Source: JAIQGF01 sp963797035
GTDB taxonomy: Bacteria; Acidobacteriota; Terriglobia; Terriglobales; Acidobacteriaceae
Assembly: GCA_963797035.1 (NCBI GenBank)
Contig: CAWCOC010000014.1
Location: forward strand, 1 to 64,000
Length of the DNA stretch: 64,000 nucleotides
Direction of reading: 5' to 3'
Positions 51,675 to 61,309 of this stretch are shown here, in pieces. Position 1 is the first letter of the stretch; each line of letters starts with the position of its first letter. A program made the translations under genes and the position numbers. Below the pieces are notes generated by a model. That model did not search any database. It was not told the origin of the DNA and worked only from the letters and a program-made list of their open reading frames with translations.

Positions 51675-54026
51675 TCAGCGGCCGGGTAGAACGCTCGAGA
51701 GCGCGTCTACCAGGCGTTCGGTGGGTGCAGCCGTCAGCGACCACGGACTGGGTTGTCGCAACACGTGCAGGTGCCCGCGCTTGTCCAACACCTCGTAGCT
51801 GGTGTCGCCGTCGCGGTCGCGGTGGAAGCGGATGGCCACCACCGCCTGCCCCACATGCAGATTGCTCAACGTGATCTCGGGAAGCCAGGAAGGCAGATGC
51901 GGATCCACGAAGAGCGCGTGCAACGGCGCATAGGGATACAAGCCCAGCATGGACTGCACGATCAAATACAGGGCCGACGAAGACCAGGCTTGCGGCCAGT
52001 TGGTCTTGGGATACATCCCGGGAAAGGGATGCTGATCGTCGCGCGGGTGGCCGGAGAAAACCTCGGGGAGCCGCTGAAAATCGAACAGCGCCGCCGCATC
52101 GAAAATGCCGCGCGAGATTTTCTCCACGTACTCATGCAATCCGTAGCGCATGAACCCGATCGCGAAGGTGCCGTGCTCGACCGGCCACACCGTACCACGG
52201 TGATAGCTGAACGGGTTGTAAGCGGGATGCTCCGCCGACAGCGTCCGGACGCCCCACCCGGTAAACATATCGTCGGCCATCAGGCGGTCCGCCGTCCGCC
52301 GGACCAGCGAGTGGTCCACGATGCCGCAAGCGATGCAGTGCCCCGGGTTGGAGGTGATGGAGCCGATCTGCCTTCTCTTGGAATCCAACCCCAGCGCGAA
52401 GAACCCTTGCTCCTCCATCCAGAACGCCTGGTTGAAGCGCTTCTTTAGTTCCTCTGCTTCATGGAACAGACGGTGGGATTCTTCTTTCATGTCGAGCCAC
52501 CAAAGCAGCTCCGACATCTGCAGCTTGGCGATGTAAACGAACGCCTGCTCCTCGCAGGTCGAAATCGGCGGTTCCACCTGGCTGCCGTCGGCGTAGACGA
52601 TGGCGTCGCCGGAATCCTTCCAGCCCTGGTTCTTTACGCCCTGCACGGAACGGGACTGATATTCGTAGAATCCGTCGCCATCCAGGTCGGACCATTCGTC
52701 CTTCCAGCGCAATGCCTTCAAGGCCGGTTCGACGAGCGGGCGTACTAAATCTTTATCGCCGGTCCAATGCCAGAGTTCGGAAAGCACCACCGGGTAGAAG
52801 CCGGAACTGGTGACCTCGCCGTAATACCTCGACCGCGGATTGAAGCCAAGCGACGCCAACGGCCCGGTATGCGCCTCGTGCAACATGCGTCCGGGCTGCT
52901 CATCACGCCAGTCGTTCACCGTGGCGCCCTGCAGGCGTGCCAGCACCGGGAGAATCCCCTCCATCATGTGCGGGCTGATCATCGCCGATTCCCACGACGC
53001 CGTCAGCGTGTCCCGGCCGAACAGGGCCACGAAAATCGGAATACCGGCCGCCATGGTCCAGATGCGATCGCCCTGATCAAGGTCGTGCAGGCGCAGCGCG
53101 CTCAGGTCATGCTTGGCCTGTTCCAGCGCGGAGATGATCATCGGCGCCAGGCTCTGCGTCTCGGCGGTGCTGAAGGAGGTCGATTCGTCGAGGAAGATGC
53201 GGCGCCGCCGGTCAAATTCGTTCTCCGTCTCCTGGAACGAATAGCAATCGTAGATCGGGCGGGTCGGCTCGCCTTCCACCTGCGTGATCAGCCGGATGCA
53301 GGTGTGCCAGGATTGCAGCGGCTGAAGGGAAACCTGGAAGGTGATCACACCATCGTGGAAGGTGGGATCGGAGTCGTAGTGTGCCACCTGGACGACGATG
53401 CCGCGATGGATGCTTCGATCGCCAACCTCTCCCTGGTGCTCGTAGTGATGACGCGCCACGTAATCGAACGCCAGCTCCCAGGAGCCATCCGGGCTTTGCC
53501 GCCAGTCGCGGGTCAGTTCGCCGAATTGCTGCCGCTTGCGGACCGTCTCTTCCTGGTCGGCGAAGTCAGCGTCGATTTCCAATTGCAGTTTGAAGTCGAG
53601 AGGTTGCTGCGTGTAATTGATGAGATCGACATCTTCGTGCAGGCCGTTGCCGACGAAGCGGGACAGGCGGAACTCCAGGCTTCGCTCCGAGACGGCTTCC
53701 ATCTCACCGCTGCCGCGGTCCTGGAACTGCTCCTTGGTTTCCGGCGCGTGCAGGTAGTAACCCATCCAGGAGTGCTGTTCCACGTTGGAGAGCGCCACCG
53801 GCATCGGCTCCTTGCCGTCAATCAGCCAGCGATAGCAGGAGAGCATGCGCGTCTGGTGAACAAAGAAACCGTAGGCGGTGTCGTGCTCAATGAATCCTTT
53901 CAGGTTCGTGGACAGCACGGCGCGACTCTGGCTAACCTCGAAGCTGTCTTCGCGGGGGTGGAGCCGCACCAGTTTTCGCGGCGAGGTGCGGGAGGCGCGG
54001 CTGGGGATGTGATCGCCGTTATTCAT
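51675..54026 (-). CDS. Amylo-alpha-1,6-glucosidase/glycogen-debranching-type protein
   Basis: 783 aa from the ATG at 54026. N-terminal domain (about 20-300) of the glycogen-debranching N-terminal type: LVRLHPREDSFEVSQSRAVL, GFFVHQTRMLSCYRWLIDG. C-terminal (alpha/alpha)6 barrel (about 310-780): GIPIFVALFGRDTLTASWES, HEAHTGPLASLGFNPRSRYYG-like stretch with GEVTSSGFYPVVLSELW, and PYNPFSYHRGTVWPVEH-like (AYNPFSYHRGTVWPVEHGTF). Acts on alpha-glucans. Its ATG overlaps the SDR stop by 4 bp, so the two are coupled. Substrate not settled. Confidence 0.88.
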   Translation of the reverse strand: MNNGDHIPSRASRTSPRKLVRLHPREDSFEVSQSRAVLSTNLKGFIEHDTAYGFFVHQTRMLSCYRWLIDGKEPMPVALSNVEQHSWMGYYLHAPETKEQFQDRGSGEMEAVSERSLEFRLSRFVGNGLHEDVDLINYTQQPLDFKLQLEIDADFADQEETVRKRQQFGELTRDWRQSPDGSWELAFDYVARHHYEHQGEVGDRSIHRGIVVQVAHYDSDPTFHDGVITFQVSLQPLQSWHTCIRLITQVEGEPTRPIYDCYSFQETENEFDRRRRIFLDESTSFSTAETQSLAPMIISALEQAKHDLSALRLHDLDQGDRIWTMAAGIPIFVALFGRDTLTASWESAMISPHMMEGILPVLARLQGATVNDWRDEQPGRMLHEAHTGPLASLGFNPRSRYYGEVTSSGFYPVVLSELWHWTGDKDLVRPLVEPALKALRWKDEWSDLDGDGFYEYQSRSVQGVKNQGWKDSGDAIVYADGSQVEPPISTCEEQAFVYIAKLQMSELLWWLDMKEESHRLFHEAEELKKRFNQAFWMEEQGFFALGLDSKRRQIGSITSNPGHCIACGIVDHSLVRRTADRLMADDMFTGWGVRTLSAEHPAYNPFSYHRGTVWPVEHGTFAIGFMRYGLHEYVEKISRGIFDAAALFDFQRLPEVFSGHPRDDQHPFPGMYPKTNWPQAWSSSALYLIVQSMLGLYPYAPLHALFVDPHLPSWLPEITLSNLHVGQAVVAIRFHRDRDGDTSYEVLDKRGHLHVLRQPSPWSLTAAPTERLVDALSSVLPGR

Positions 54027-55051
54027 GCGGCCTTGCGGTGCTCCCTCTCCGCGGGGCGTGAGGCGCTCCTGGCGAACGCGTAACCGAGGGCGGCCGCCGC
54101 CGCCAGGGCGGTGGCGACCACCGCCGGATGACTTTCCGCCCACAGCTCGGCACTGCTCGATTTCGCGCGGCTATCGAAGTTGCCGTGCGCGCCATGGTCG
54201 CCGGGGACTGGTTCCCACAAGTTGTCGGCCCGGTTGGGGTCCTCGGGCCCGTCGTATTGCTGAGATTCGTAGCCGGTGCGCGCCAGGTAGCGGTCGGCGA
54301 ACGAGGGCGCCAGCTTGTTGCCGAAGATCGCCTTCACCGCCGAGCATGCGGCGTAATATTCGCGCCGGCCGGGGTGATGCGCCGCGTAGTAAATGGCGCG
54401 GCCGGCCACCTCGGGTTGATAAATTGGCGGCACTGGTTGCGCCTTGTGCGGCAAACGGCTCTTCACCCATCCGAACTGCGGCGTGTTCAACGCCGGCATC
54501 TGTACCATGGTAGTGCGCACGCCGCTGTGGTCGTGGAGCAGTTCCGTGCGTAGGGAAGCATGAAACCCAAGTATTGCGTGCTTGGCCGCGCAGTACGCCG
54601 CTTGCAGCGGAATACTGCGATAGGCGAGCGCCGAGCCGACGTGCACGATGGCGCCGCGGTCGCGGGGCAGCATGCGCTTCAAGGCGGCCAGGGTTCCGTA
54701 GACGAACCCGAGATAGGTGACTTCCGTGACCCGCTTGAACTCCGCCGCCGTCATCTTCTTGATCGGCGAAAAGACAGAGGTCATCGCATTGTTGACCCAG
54801 ATGTCGATCGGGCCGAGCTGCCGTTCCACCGTTTCGGCGGCGGCTTCCACGGCATCCGCATCGGCCACGTCGGTGGGCAGGACCACGGCTTTACCGCCTG
54901 CCGCCCTGACTTCCCGCGCGGCGGCCTCCAAACCATCGTGTCCGCGCGCAATCAAGCCAATCCACGCCCCATGGCGCGCAAACTCACGCACCGTGGCGCG
55001 CCCCACCCCGGCGGACGCTCCGGTGATCACCACAACTTCGTGCTTGGTCAA
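54023..55051 (-). CDS. SDR-family oxidoreductase with C-terminal membrane helix
   Basis: 342 aa from a TTG at 55051 (AAAAGGGGG upstream). VVITGASAGVGRATVREFAR, NNAMTSVFSP, catalytic Ser HVGSALAYRS and YCAAKHAILGF. The last 60 residues add a hydrophobic helix (PAVVATALAAAAALGYAFAR), so it may be membrane bound. Coupled to the glucosidase gene. Substrate unknown; the longer upstream frame has no coding character. Confidence 0.82.
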   Translation of the reverse strand: MTKHEVVVITGASAGVGRATVREFARHGAWIGLIARGHDGLEAAAREVRAAGGKAVVLPTDVADADAVEAAAETVERQLGPIDIWVNNAMTSVFSPIKKMTAAEFKRVTEVTYLGFVYGTLAALKRMLPRDRGAIVHVGSALAYRSIPLQAAYCAAKHAILGFHASLRTELLHDHSGVRTTMVQMPALNTPQFGWVKSRLPHKAQPVPPIYQPEVAGRAIYYAAHHPGRREYYAACSAVKAIFGNKLAPSFADRYLARTGYESQQYDGPEDPNRADNLWEPVPGDHGAHGNFDSRAKSSSAELWAESHPAVVATALAAAAALGYAFARSASRPAEREHRKAA

Positions 55052-55144
55052 CTTGCCCCCTTTTTGCCTACCCCTTTTGTATGTAAGAAGGGATGCGGGC
55101 CGGCGGTCTGTGGATGGCTGTCCGGGGGCGCCAATCTCGCATAA

Positions 55145-55161
55145 GTATCGTAAAACGATAC
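55145..55161. promoter_or_regulatory. Perfect 17-bp palindrome between the SDR and DUF1275 genes
   Basis: GTATCGT-AAA-ACGATAC. It lies 26 bp before the DUF1275 start and 94 bp from the SDR start, in the divergent promoter region. The size and symmetry suit a dimeric repressor such as a TetR or PadR type; no such gene is next to it. Confidence 0.6.
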
Positions 55162-55186
55162 AAGTAGAGGGAGCGCAGCCTTCGGT

Positions 55187-56017
55187 GTGGCGGGCCGCTG
55201 CCGGATAGGCCGGCGCATCCAACCGGACGTGCGATCCGCCGCTGATTGGCCCGCAGCTCGCAACCGCAGCAAAGCCGTCATCGCCCTGCTGCTGACTTTT
55301 GCCGCCGGCTGCGTGGACATCGTCGGCTACTTGACCCTCTACCACGTCTTCACCGCGCACATGACCGGCGCCACCGTGCACCTGGGTCAGAGTTCGGTGC
55401 AGGCCAGATGGGTGGATGCAGCCCACGGCGCGGCGGTCATCGTGGCCTTTCTGTTCGGGTCGATTCTGGGCCGGGCCGCGGTTGAGGTGGGAGCGCGGCG
55501 CCAGGCGCGAAACGTCGCATCGGCAAACCTGCTGCTGGAAGCGGCCCTGCTCCTGTTTGTCATGGCCGGTAATTCCCGGAATACCCTGCTACTTCCCGCG
55601 TTGCTGGCCGTCGCCATGGGCCTGCAGACGGCAACCCTGACGCGGGTTGGCTCCCTGACGGTGCACACGACATTTGTTACCGGAATGATCAACAAGCTCG
55701 CGCAGCTGCTGTCGCACGGCGCGTTTCTCAGCTATGACCACCGGCGCGGGAGAATTGCTGCTGTACAACCGCGCCTCGTGTTCCGGCAGGCGCGGTTCAT
55801 CTTCTCGATCTGGGTGCTGTACCTGGCCGGCGCTGCCACTGGAACGTGGCTGCAGTCTTCGGCGAAGCTGTACGCACTGCTGCTGCCGGTCACCGTCATC
55901 GGCGTAGCGATCGTCATCGATCAAGCGGTTCCGCTTTCGGTGGAAGAAGAGCACGACGATGCGGAAGCTGAGATGATGGCCCGCACTCAGCCCACGCGGC
56001 CTCGCCGCGCCGGATGA
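55187..56017 (+). CDS. DUF1275 (YoaK-type) membrane protein
   Basis: 276 aa, GTG start at 55187. Six predicted helices, e.g. VIALLLTFAAGCVDIVGYLT, LFVMAGNSRNTLLLPALLAV and YALLLPVTVIGVAIVIDQAV, and the family motif GCVDxxGYLTL...FTAHMTG. Role unknown; proposed transporter-like. Divergent from the SDR across the palindrome above. Confidence 0.85.
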   Translation: MAGRCRIGRRIQPDVRSAADWPAARNRSKAVIALLLTFAAGCVDIVGYLTLYHVFTAHMTGATVHLGQSSVQARWVDAAHGAAVIVAFLFGSILGRAAVEVGARRQARNVASANLLLEAALLLFVMAGNSRNTLLLPALLAVAMGLQTATLTRVGSLTVHTTFVTGMINKLAQLLSHGAFLSYDHRRGRIAAVQPRLVFRQARFIFSIWVLYLAGAATGTWLQSSAKLYALLLPVTVIGVAIVIDQAVPLSVEEEHDDAEAEMMARTQPTRPRRAG

Positions 56018-56088
56018 TGTACATCGCATCACGATAGGACCCAGGGCGGGCATCGACTTCCCGCAATCTCTTCATCGTATCTGTATAG

Positions 56089-57192
56089 ATGGCGCTCTCC
56101 TCCAGTACGGTCCCGGTCGATGGCCTTCAAGTTTCGGTGTACCGGATTCCAACCGACCGGCCCGAGTCTGACGGCACCCTGCAATGGGACCACACCACGC
56201 TGGTCCTGGTACGGGTGGCCGGTGGAGGCGAACACGGCCTGGGCTATACCTATGCCGACGGCGCAACCGGGAGCTTGATTCAAGACCTGCTGGCGGCGGT
56301 GGTGAAGGGCATGGACGCGATGGCCCCGCCGGCGGCCTACATGGCCATGTGGCGCCGCGTTCGCAACTTGGGCAGGCCTGGAATCTGTTCCATGGCGATT
56401 TCCGCGGTCGATTGCGCTCTCTGGGACCTGAAGGCGCGGCTGCTGGATTTGCCCCTGGCCACGTTGCTCGGTCAGCAGCACCGTGGTGTGCCGGTCTACG
56501 GCAGCGGCGGTTTCACCTCCTACAGCGACCGGCAACTCGCGGAGCAATTATCCGGCTGGGTAGAGCAGGGAATCCCGAGCGTCAAGATGAAGATCGGCCG
56601 CGATGCGCGGCAGGATGTCCGCCGGGTGCAGGTCGCTCGCGACGCCATCGGACCGGACGCGGAACTCTATGTCGATGCCAATGGCGCTTACAGCCGCAAG
56701 CAAGCCCTCTCCCAGGCGGAAATATTCGCCGACTACGGCGTGCGCTGGTTCGAGGAGCCGGTCTCGTCCGATGACCTCGACGGGCTGCGCCTGCTGCGCG
56801 ATCGTGCTCCCGCCCGCATGGACATCGCCGCCGGAGAGTACGGCTACGACATCTTCTACTTTCAGCGCATGCTCGCCGCGGGCACCGTGGACGTGCAGCA
56901 GGCCGATATTACGCGCTGCGGAGGCGTCACCGCGATGCTGCAAGTTGCGGCGCTTTGCCAGGCGCACCACGTGCCGCTGTCGGGTCACACCGCGCCTGCG
57001 CTTCATACGCATGTTTTGGCCGCCCTGGACCCGCTGAAGAACCTGGAGTACTTCCACGATCACGTGCGCATCGAGCGCATGTTTTTTGACGGTCTGCCGC
57101 AGCTCGTGGAGGGTGAACTCCGCCCTGATTTGTCGCGTCCCGGCATCGGACTTGAACTCAAGCGCGCCGACGCCGAGAAATTTGCCGCCTGA
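56089..57192 (+). CDS. Enolase-superfamily (mandelate racemase/muconate-type) dehydratase
   Basis: 367 aa. Catalytic Lys pair K166/K168 (SVKMKIG), metal ligands D196 (YVDANGAY), E222 (WFEEPVSSDD) and E250 (AAGEYGYD), acid/base D273 (ADITRCGG) and H300 (LSGHTAP). The KxK and Asp-His pair place it in the MR-like subgroup, which dehydrates sugar acids. 10 bp before the FAD/Fe-S oxidoreductase, so an operon for sugar-acid or 2-hydroxyacid use is likely. Substrate not determinable. Confidence 0.85.
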   Translation: MALSSSTVPVDGLQVSVYRIPTDRPESDGTLQWDHTTLVLVRVAGGGEHGLGYTYADGATGSLIQDLLAAVVKGMDAMAPPAAYMAMWRRVRNLGRPGICSMAISAVDCALWDLKARLLDLPLATLLGQQHRGVPVYGSGGFTSYSDRQLAEQLSGWVEQGIPSVKMKIGRDARQDVRRVQVARDAIGPDAELYVDANGAYSRKQALSQAEIFADYGVRWFEEPVSSDDLDGLRLLRDRAPARMDIAAGEYGYDIFYFQRMLAAGTVDVQQADITRCGGVTAMLQVAALCQAHHVPLSGHTAPALHTHVLAALDPLKNLEYFHDHVRIERMFFDGLPQLVEGELRPDLSRPGIGLELKRADAEKFAA

Positions 57193-57202
57193 AGGAGCCT
57201 CG

Positions 57203-60200
57203 ATGTCCGCCAGCAGAATTCCGTTGATCGCCCCTGACGAACTGAAAAATCGTGTCGACGCGCGCCCTCACGATTGGCGTTCCGCTGCTATGGTCGATGT
57301 GGCCGGCCTGGAAGCGGAACTGAGAGAGAACGTCGAAGGCGAAGTCCGCTTCGACGCGGGCAGCAAGGCGATGTACGCGGTGGATGCCTCCAATTACCGC
57401 CAGGTGCCCATCGGCGTGGTGGTTCCGCGATCGAAAGAAGATGTGGTGCGCACCGTCGCCGCCTGCCGCAAGTTCGGCGCTCCCGTGCTCTCGCGCGGCG
57501 GAGGGACCAGCCTGGCCGGACAGTGCTGCAATGTCGCCATCGTCATGGACTGGTCCAAGTACATGCATGGCGTTCTCGAAATGAACCTGGCTGAGCGCTG
57601 GGCGCGGGTGCTCCCCGGCACCATCTGCGACGAACTGCGCGATCACGCGATGCAGGGATCCAACAATCGGCTGGTGTGGGGGCCCGATCCCGCAACTCAC
57701 AACCACTGCTGCTTCGGCGGCATGATCGGCAACAACTCCTGCGGCGCTCATGCCCAGATGTCCGGCAAGACCGACAACAACATCGAGCAACTCGAAATCC
57801 TGCTCTACGACGGCACCCGCATGAGCGTCGGCTGGATGAACGACGCGGACCTGGAGGCGATGATCAGAAAAGGCGGCCGCATCGGCGACATCTATCGCTA
57901 CCTCAAGTCCTTGCGCGATCACTACGCCGATCTGATTCGCGAAAAGTATCCGCCCATTCCGCGCCGTGTCTCGGGCTACAACCTCGATCAGTTGCTCCCC
58001 GGCAAAGATGGCCGCTTCAACGTGGCGCGCTCCCTGGTGGGAAGCGAGGGCACGCTGGTGACGGTCCTGGAAGCCAAGTGCAGGCTGATGGATGCCAAGG
58101 CCGAACGCGTCATCCTGATGCTCGGCTATCCCGATGTATACGAAGCCGCGGACCACGTTGTCGACATCGATCCTTTTCAGCCGACCGCGCTGGAGGGAAT
58201 CGATCACCGCCTCTATGAAAACATCGAGAAGAAAGGCGGCCCGCACCGTAAGTACGTCGGGCTGTTGCCCGAAGGCAAGGGCTGGCTCTTGGCGGAGTTT
58301 GGCGCCGACCGCAAGCAGGATGCCATCGACCTGGCGCATCAGGTCATGGACATGCTGAAGTCCAAGCCGGGCACGCCCAACATGAGGCTCTTTACCGATC
58401 ACGAGGACATGGACCATCTCTGGGAGGTGCGCGAGTCCGGCCTGGGCGCTACCGCCTTCGTGCCCGGACAGCCCGATACCTGGCCAGGATGGGAAGATTC
58501 AGCCGTCGCGCCCGAGAAGCTCGGCGACTATCTGCGCGAGTTGCGCGCACTCTACAACAAGTACGAATACAATCCCGCGCTTTACGGCCACTTCGGCCAG
58601 GGCTGCATTCATTGTCGGGTGAACTTCGAGCTGACCAGCGAGGCTGGAATCCGGAAGTGGCGCTCGTTCATGGACGAAGCCACCGATCTTTGCGTCAAGT
58701 TCGGCGGAAGCTTGAGCGGCGAGCACGGCGACGGACAGGCGCGCGGCGAGTTCCTCCACAAGATGTTCGGCGAGGACCTCATGCAGGCGTTCCGCGAGTT
58801 CAAGTCGATCTGGGACCCGCAGTGGAAGATGAATCCGGGCAAGGTCGTCGATCCGTATCGCATCGACCAGAACCTGCGCCTCGGACCGAACTATCGGCCT
58901 TGGGAGCCGGAAACACATTTCCAGTGGCCGGAAGACCATGGCAGCTTCGCGCACGCGACCCTGCGCTGCGTCGGGATCGGCAAATGCCGCCGCAAAGAAG
59001 GGAAGAGCCCCGGCGACGACACCATGTGCCCCAGCTACATGGTGACCCACGAAGAGCGGCACACCACCCGCGGCCGCACCCACCAGCTTTGGGAGATGCT
59101 CAATGGCGATGTGATCGCCAACGGCTGGCGCGACGACAATGTTAAGGAAGCGCTCGACCTCTGCCTGGCGTGCAAGGGTTGCAAGGGCGATTGTCCGGTC
59201 AACGTCGATATGGCCACTTACAAGGCCGAGTTCCTCTCGCACTACTGGGAAGGACGACTGCGCCCGCGCTACGCCTATGCCTTCGGACTCATCGATCAAT
59301 GGGCCCGGCTGGCTTCGGTCGCGCCCGGACTGGTGAATCTTGTTCACTCAACTCCCAGTGCTGAGCGCGCTCGCCAAGAAGGCTGCCGGCATGCCGCTGC
59401 AGCGCAGGATTCCGGAGTTCGCCCCGCAAAGCTTCAAGTCGTGGTTCCGCCAGCGCGCACCGCGAAACCAGGACAAACCGAAGGTCATCCTCTGGGCCGA
59501 CACGTTCAACAACTATTTCTTTCCGCAAACCGCGCAGGCTGCCGTGGAGGTGCTGGAGCACTTCGGATTTCAGGTCCATGTTCCCGCGCGGCACCTGTGC
59601 TGCGGGCGTCCGCTCTACGACTACGGCTTCCTGGACCGCGCTAAGTCCTACCTCACCGGCGCGTTGAACGTCCTGGATCCGCAGATTGCCGGCGGCGCCT
59701 CCATGGTGGTGCTGGAGCCGAGTTGCTGCTCCGTCTTCCGCGACGAACTGAACGGGCTGATGCCCAACGACGACCGCGCCCATCGCCTGATGGAGAACAC
59801 CTTCACCCTCTCGGAATTTCTGGAGAAGAAGGTCGAGAACTATCAGCCGCCGCAATTCCGCCGCAAGGCGATTGTCCAGGGACACTGTCATCACAAGGCC
59901 ATCATGCGTCTGGATTCCGAAGAAACAGTGATGCAGAAGATGGGTCTGGATTTCGAGGTGCTGGACTCCGGCTGCTGCGGCATGGCCGGGTCTTTCGGCT
60001 ACGAAGCCGACAAGTACGACCTATCGCGGAAGTGCGGGGAGCGCGTCCTGTTTCCGGCGGTGCGGAATGCTGGGCTTTCCACGCTGATCATGGCCGATGG
60101 ATTCAGCTGTCGCGAGCAGATTTCGCAAGATACCGGGCGGCACGCGCTGCACCTGGCGGAAGTCATGCAGATGGCGCGGCAGAACGGCGCGCTCGGCGGA

Positions 60201-60338
60201 GCCTTCATGTACCCGGAAGCGAAACTGGTTCATCGCCGGCAGCAGGCCCTGGAGAGGTCCCGCCGCGGCACGCTGCTGGCGCTGGGTGGCATCGCCGCCG
60301 CCGGCCTTGCGCTGGCGACATGGTTGAAAAAACGCTAA
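57203..60338 (+). pseudogene. FAD/Fe-S oxidoreductase (GlcD-GlpC-type fusion), one frameshift
   Basis: About 1044 aa if corrected. N-terminal FAD-binding PCMH domain (RFDAGSKAMYAVDASNYRQV, VLSRGGGTSLAGQCCNVAIV, GGMIGNNSCGAHA), FAD C-terminal domain (GSLSGEHGDGQARGEFLHKM), a cysteine-rich 4Fe-4S segment (CLACKGCKGDCPVNVDMATY) and two CCG-type domains (RHLCCGRPLYDYGF, LEPSCCSVFRDEL, LDSGCCGMAGSFGY). Oxidises 2-hydroxyacids such as glycolate or lactate. At about 59340 (AATCTTGTTCAC) one extra base shifts the frame between LVNL and FTQLPVLSALAKKAAG. Both halves are otherwise intact, so error or recent mutation are both possible. The start ATG has GAAGGAG. Confidence 0.85.
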
Positions 60339-60350
60339 GGAAGGGAATTC

Positions 60351-60731
60351 ATGGGAAAGGCAATCGGAGTCAAAGAGTGGGTCATCGCTGAAGGATACAT
60401 TCCCGGGGAAAGCCATGGCCCGCAGCCGCAAATGACGAGCCACGAAACTGTCTGCCTGCTGAATGCCTCCGACCAGGAAGCGCGCGTGGAAATCACGGTC
60501 TACTATCGCGACCGCGAGCCGGTGGGGCCCTACCGCGTCAGTGTGCCGGCAAGGCGGACACTTCACGTGCGTTTCAACGATCTTCGCGATCCCGAGCCGA
60601 TCCCGCGCGAAACCGATTTTTCGAGCGTCATACGCAGCGACGTGCCCATCGTGGCGCAGCACACGCGGCTGGATTCGCGTCAAGACGCGAACGCCCTGCT
60701 CAGCACCATGGCGTATCCCAGCGCCGCCTGA
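60351..60731 (+). CDS. Sensory rhodopsin transducer-like protein (ASRT family)
   Basis: 126 aa. IAEGYIPGESHGPQPQMTSH, ETVCLLNASDQEARVEITVY, YRDREPVGPYRVSVPARRTL, HVRFNDLRDPEPIPRETDFS and VAQHTRLDSRQDANALLSTM closely follow the family of the soluble transducer of Anabaena sensory rhodopsin, a beta-sandwich tetramer. No rhodopsin gene lies in the window. It begins 12 bp after the oxidoreductase, suggesting co-transcription and another role, possibly carbohydrate sensing. Confidence 0.85.
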   Translation: MGKAIGVKEWVIAEGYIPGESHGPQPQMTSHETVCLLNASDQEARVEITVYYRDREPVGPYRVSVPARRTLHVRFNDLRDPEPIPRETDFSSVIRSDVPIVAQHTRLDSRQDANALLSTMAYPSAA

Positions 60732-60741
60732 ACGAATCGAG

Positions 60742-61293
60742 CTAGGCTTGCTTGAGGACCGCCAGGTACTTGCGGTATTGCAGGCGGGTGGCAATGAAGT
60801 CGTCGTGGGTGAGCATCAACTCGTCGTTGATCAGCCGGATTTCCCGTTCTTCGACCGGGGAAATCACCTTATCGGCCGCCGCCACGGCAAACAGGCAATT
60901 GAGCAGCGAAAGCTTCTGCTCGGGCGTCGCCATCTCGTGGAATTCGCGCGTGACCAGGAAATTCTCCGTGCCGCCGAACAGCGTGGCCTGCGTTTTCGCG
61001 ATCTGCACCACCAGGATCGCCTGCTCGGGTGGAAGCCCGCTCAGCACGATCACCTGCCGTTCCATTTCCCGGGTCTCAACCTCGCTGATGTTCATGTCGG
61101 CGCGGGCCACGCGGCTCAGGATGTAGGCGAAGGCCGCAATGTAGCGGGCGCGCTCCGGCTCCAGCTGATCCAATTGCTGCACGATCTTGCGCACCGTCTC
61201 GGTCTCGTGTCCGGAGGCGCTCTCGGTATCGCTGCCGCGCTGGACTTCCTCCAGACGTGTCTTCAGTGAGTGCAAAAAGTTCGCAATGGTCAT
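60742..61293 (-). CDS. TerB-family protein
   Basis: 183 aa helical protein: ARYIAAFAYILSRVARADMN, ISEVETREMERQVIVLSGLP, LLNCLFAVAAADKVISPVEE, REIRLINDELMLTHDDFIAT. The paired ADxxISxxE segments bind metal in TerB-like domains linked with tellurite and envelope stress. Convergent with the ASRT gene (10 bp apart) and 16 bp downstream of UPF0182 on the same strand, so co-transcribed with it. Confidence 0.85.
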   Translation of the reverse strand: MTIANFLHSLKTRLEEVQRGSDTESASGHETETVRKIVQQLDQLEPERARYIAAFAYILSRVARADMNISEVETREMERQVIVLSGLPPEQAILVVQIAKTQATLFGGTENFLVTREFHEMATPEQKLSLLNCLFAVAAADKVISPVEEREIRLINDELMLTHDDFIATRLQYRKYLAVLKQA

Positions 61294-61309
61294 GACATGA
61301 ATTCCCGAA

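Noticed and set aside
52767..54083. 438-aa forward frame opposite the glucosidase gene
   Set aside because: Antisense shadow in GC-rich DNA; the minus-strand frame has clear domains and motifs.
57158..58417. 419-aa minus-strand frame opposite the FAD oxidoreductase
   Set aside because: Antisense shadow; the plus strand carries recognisable FAD-binding motifs throughout.
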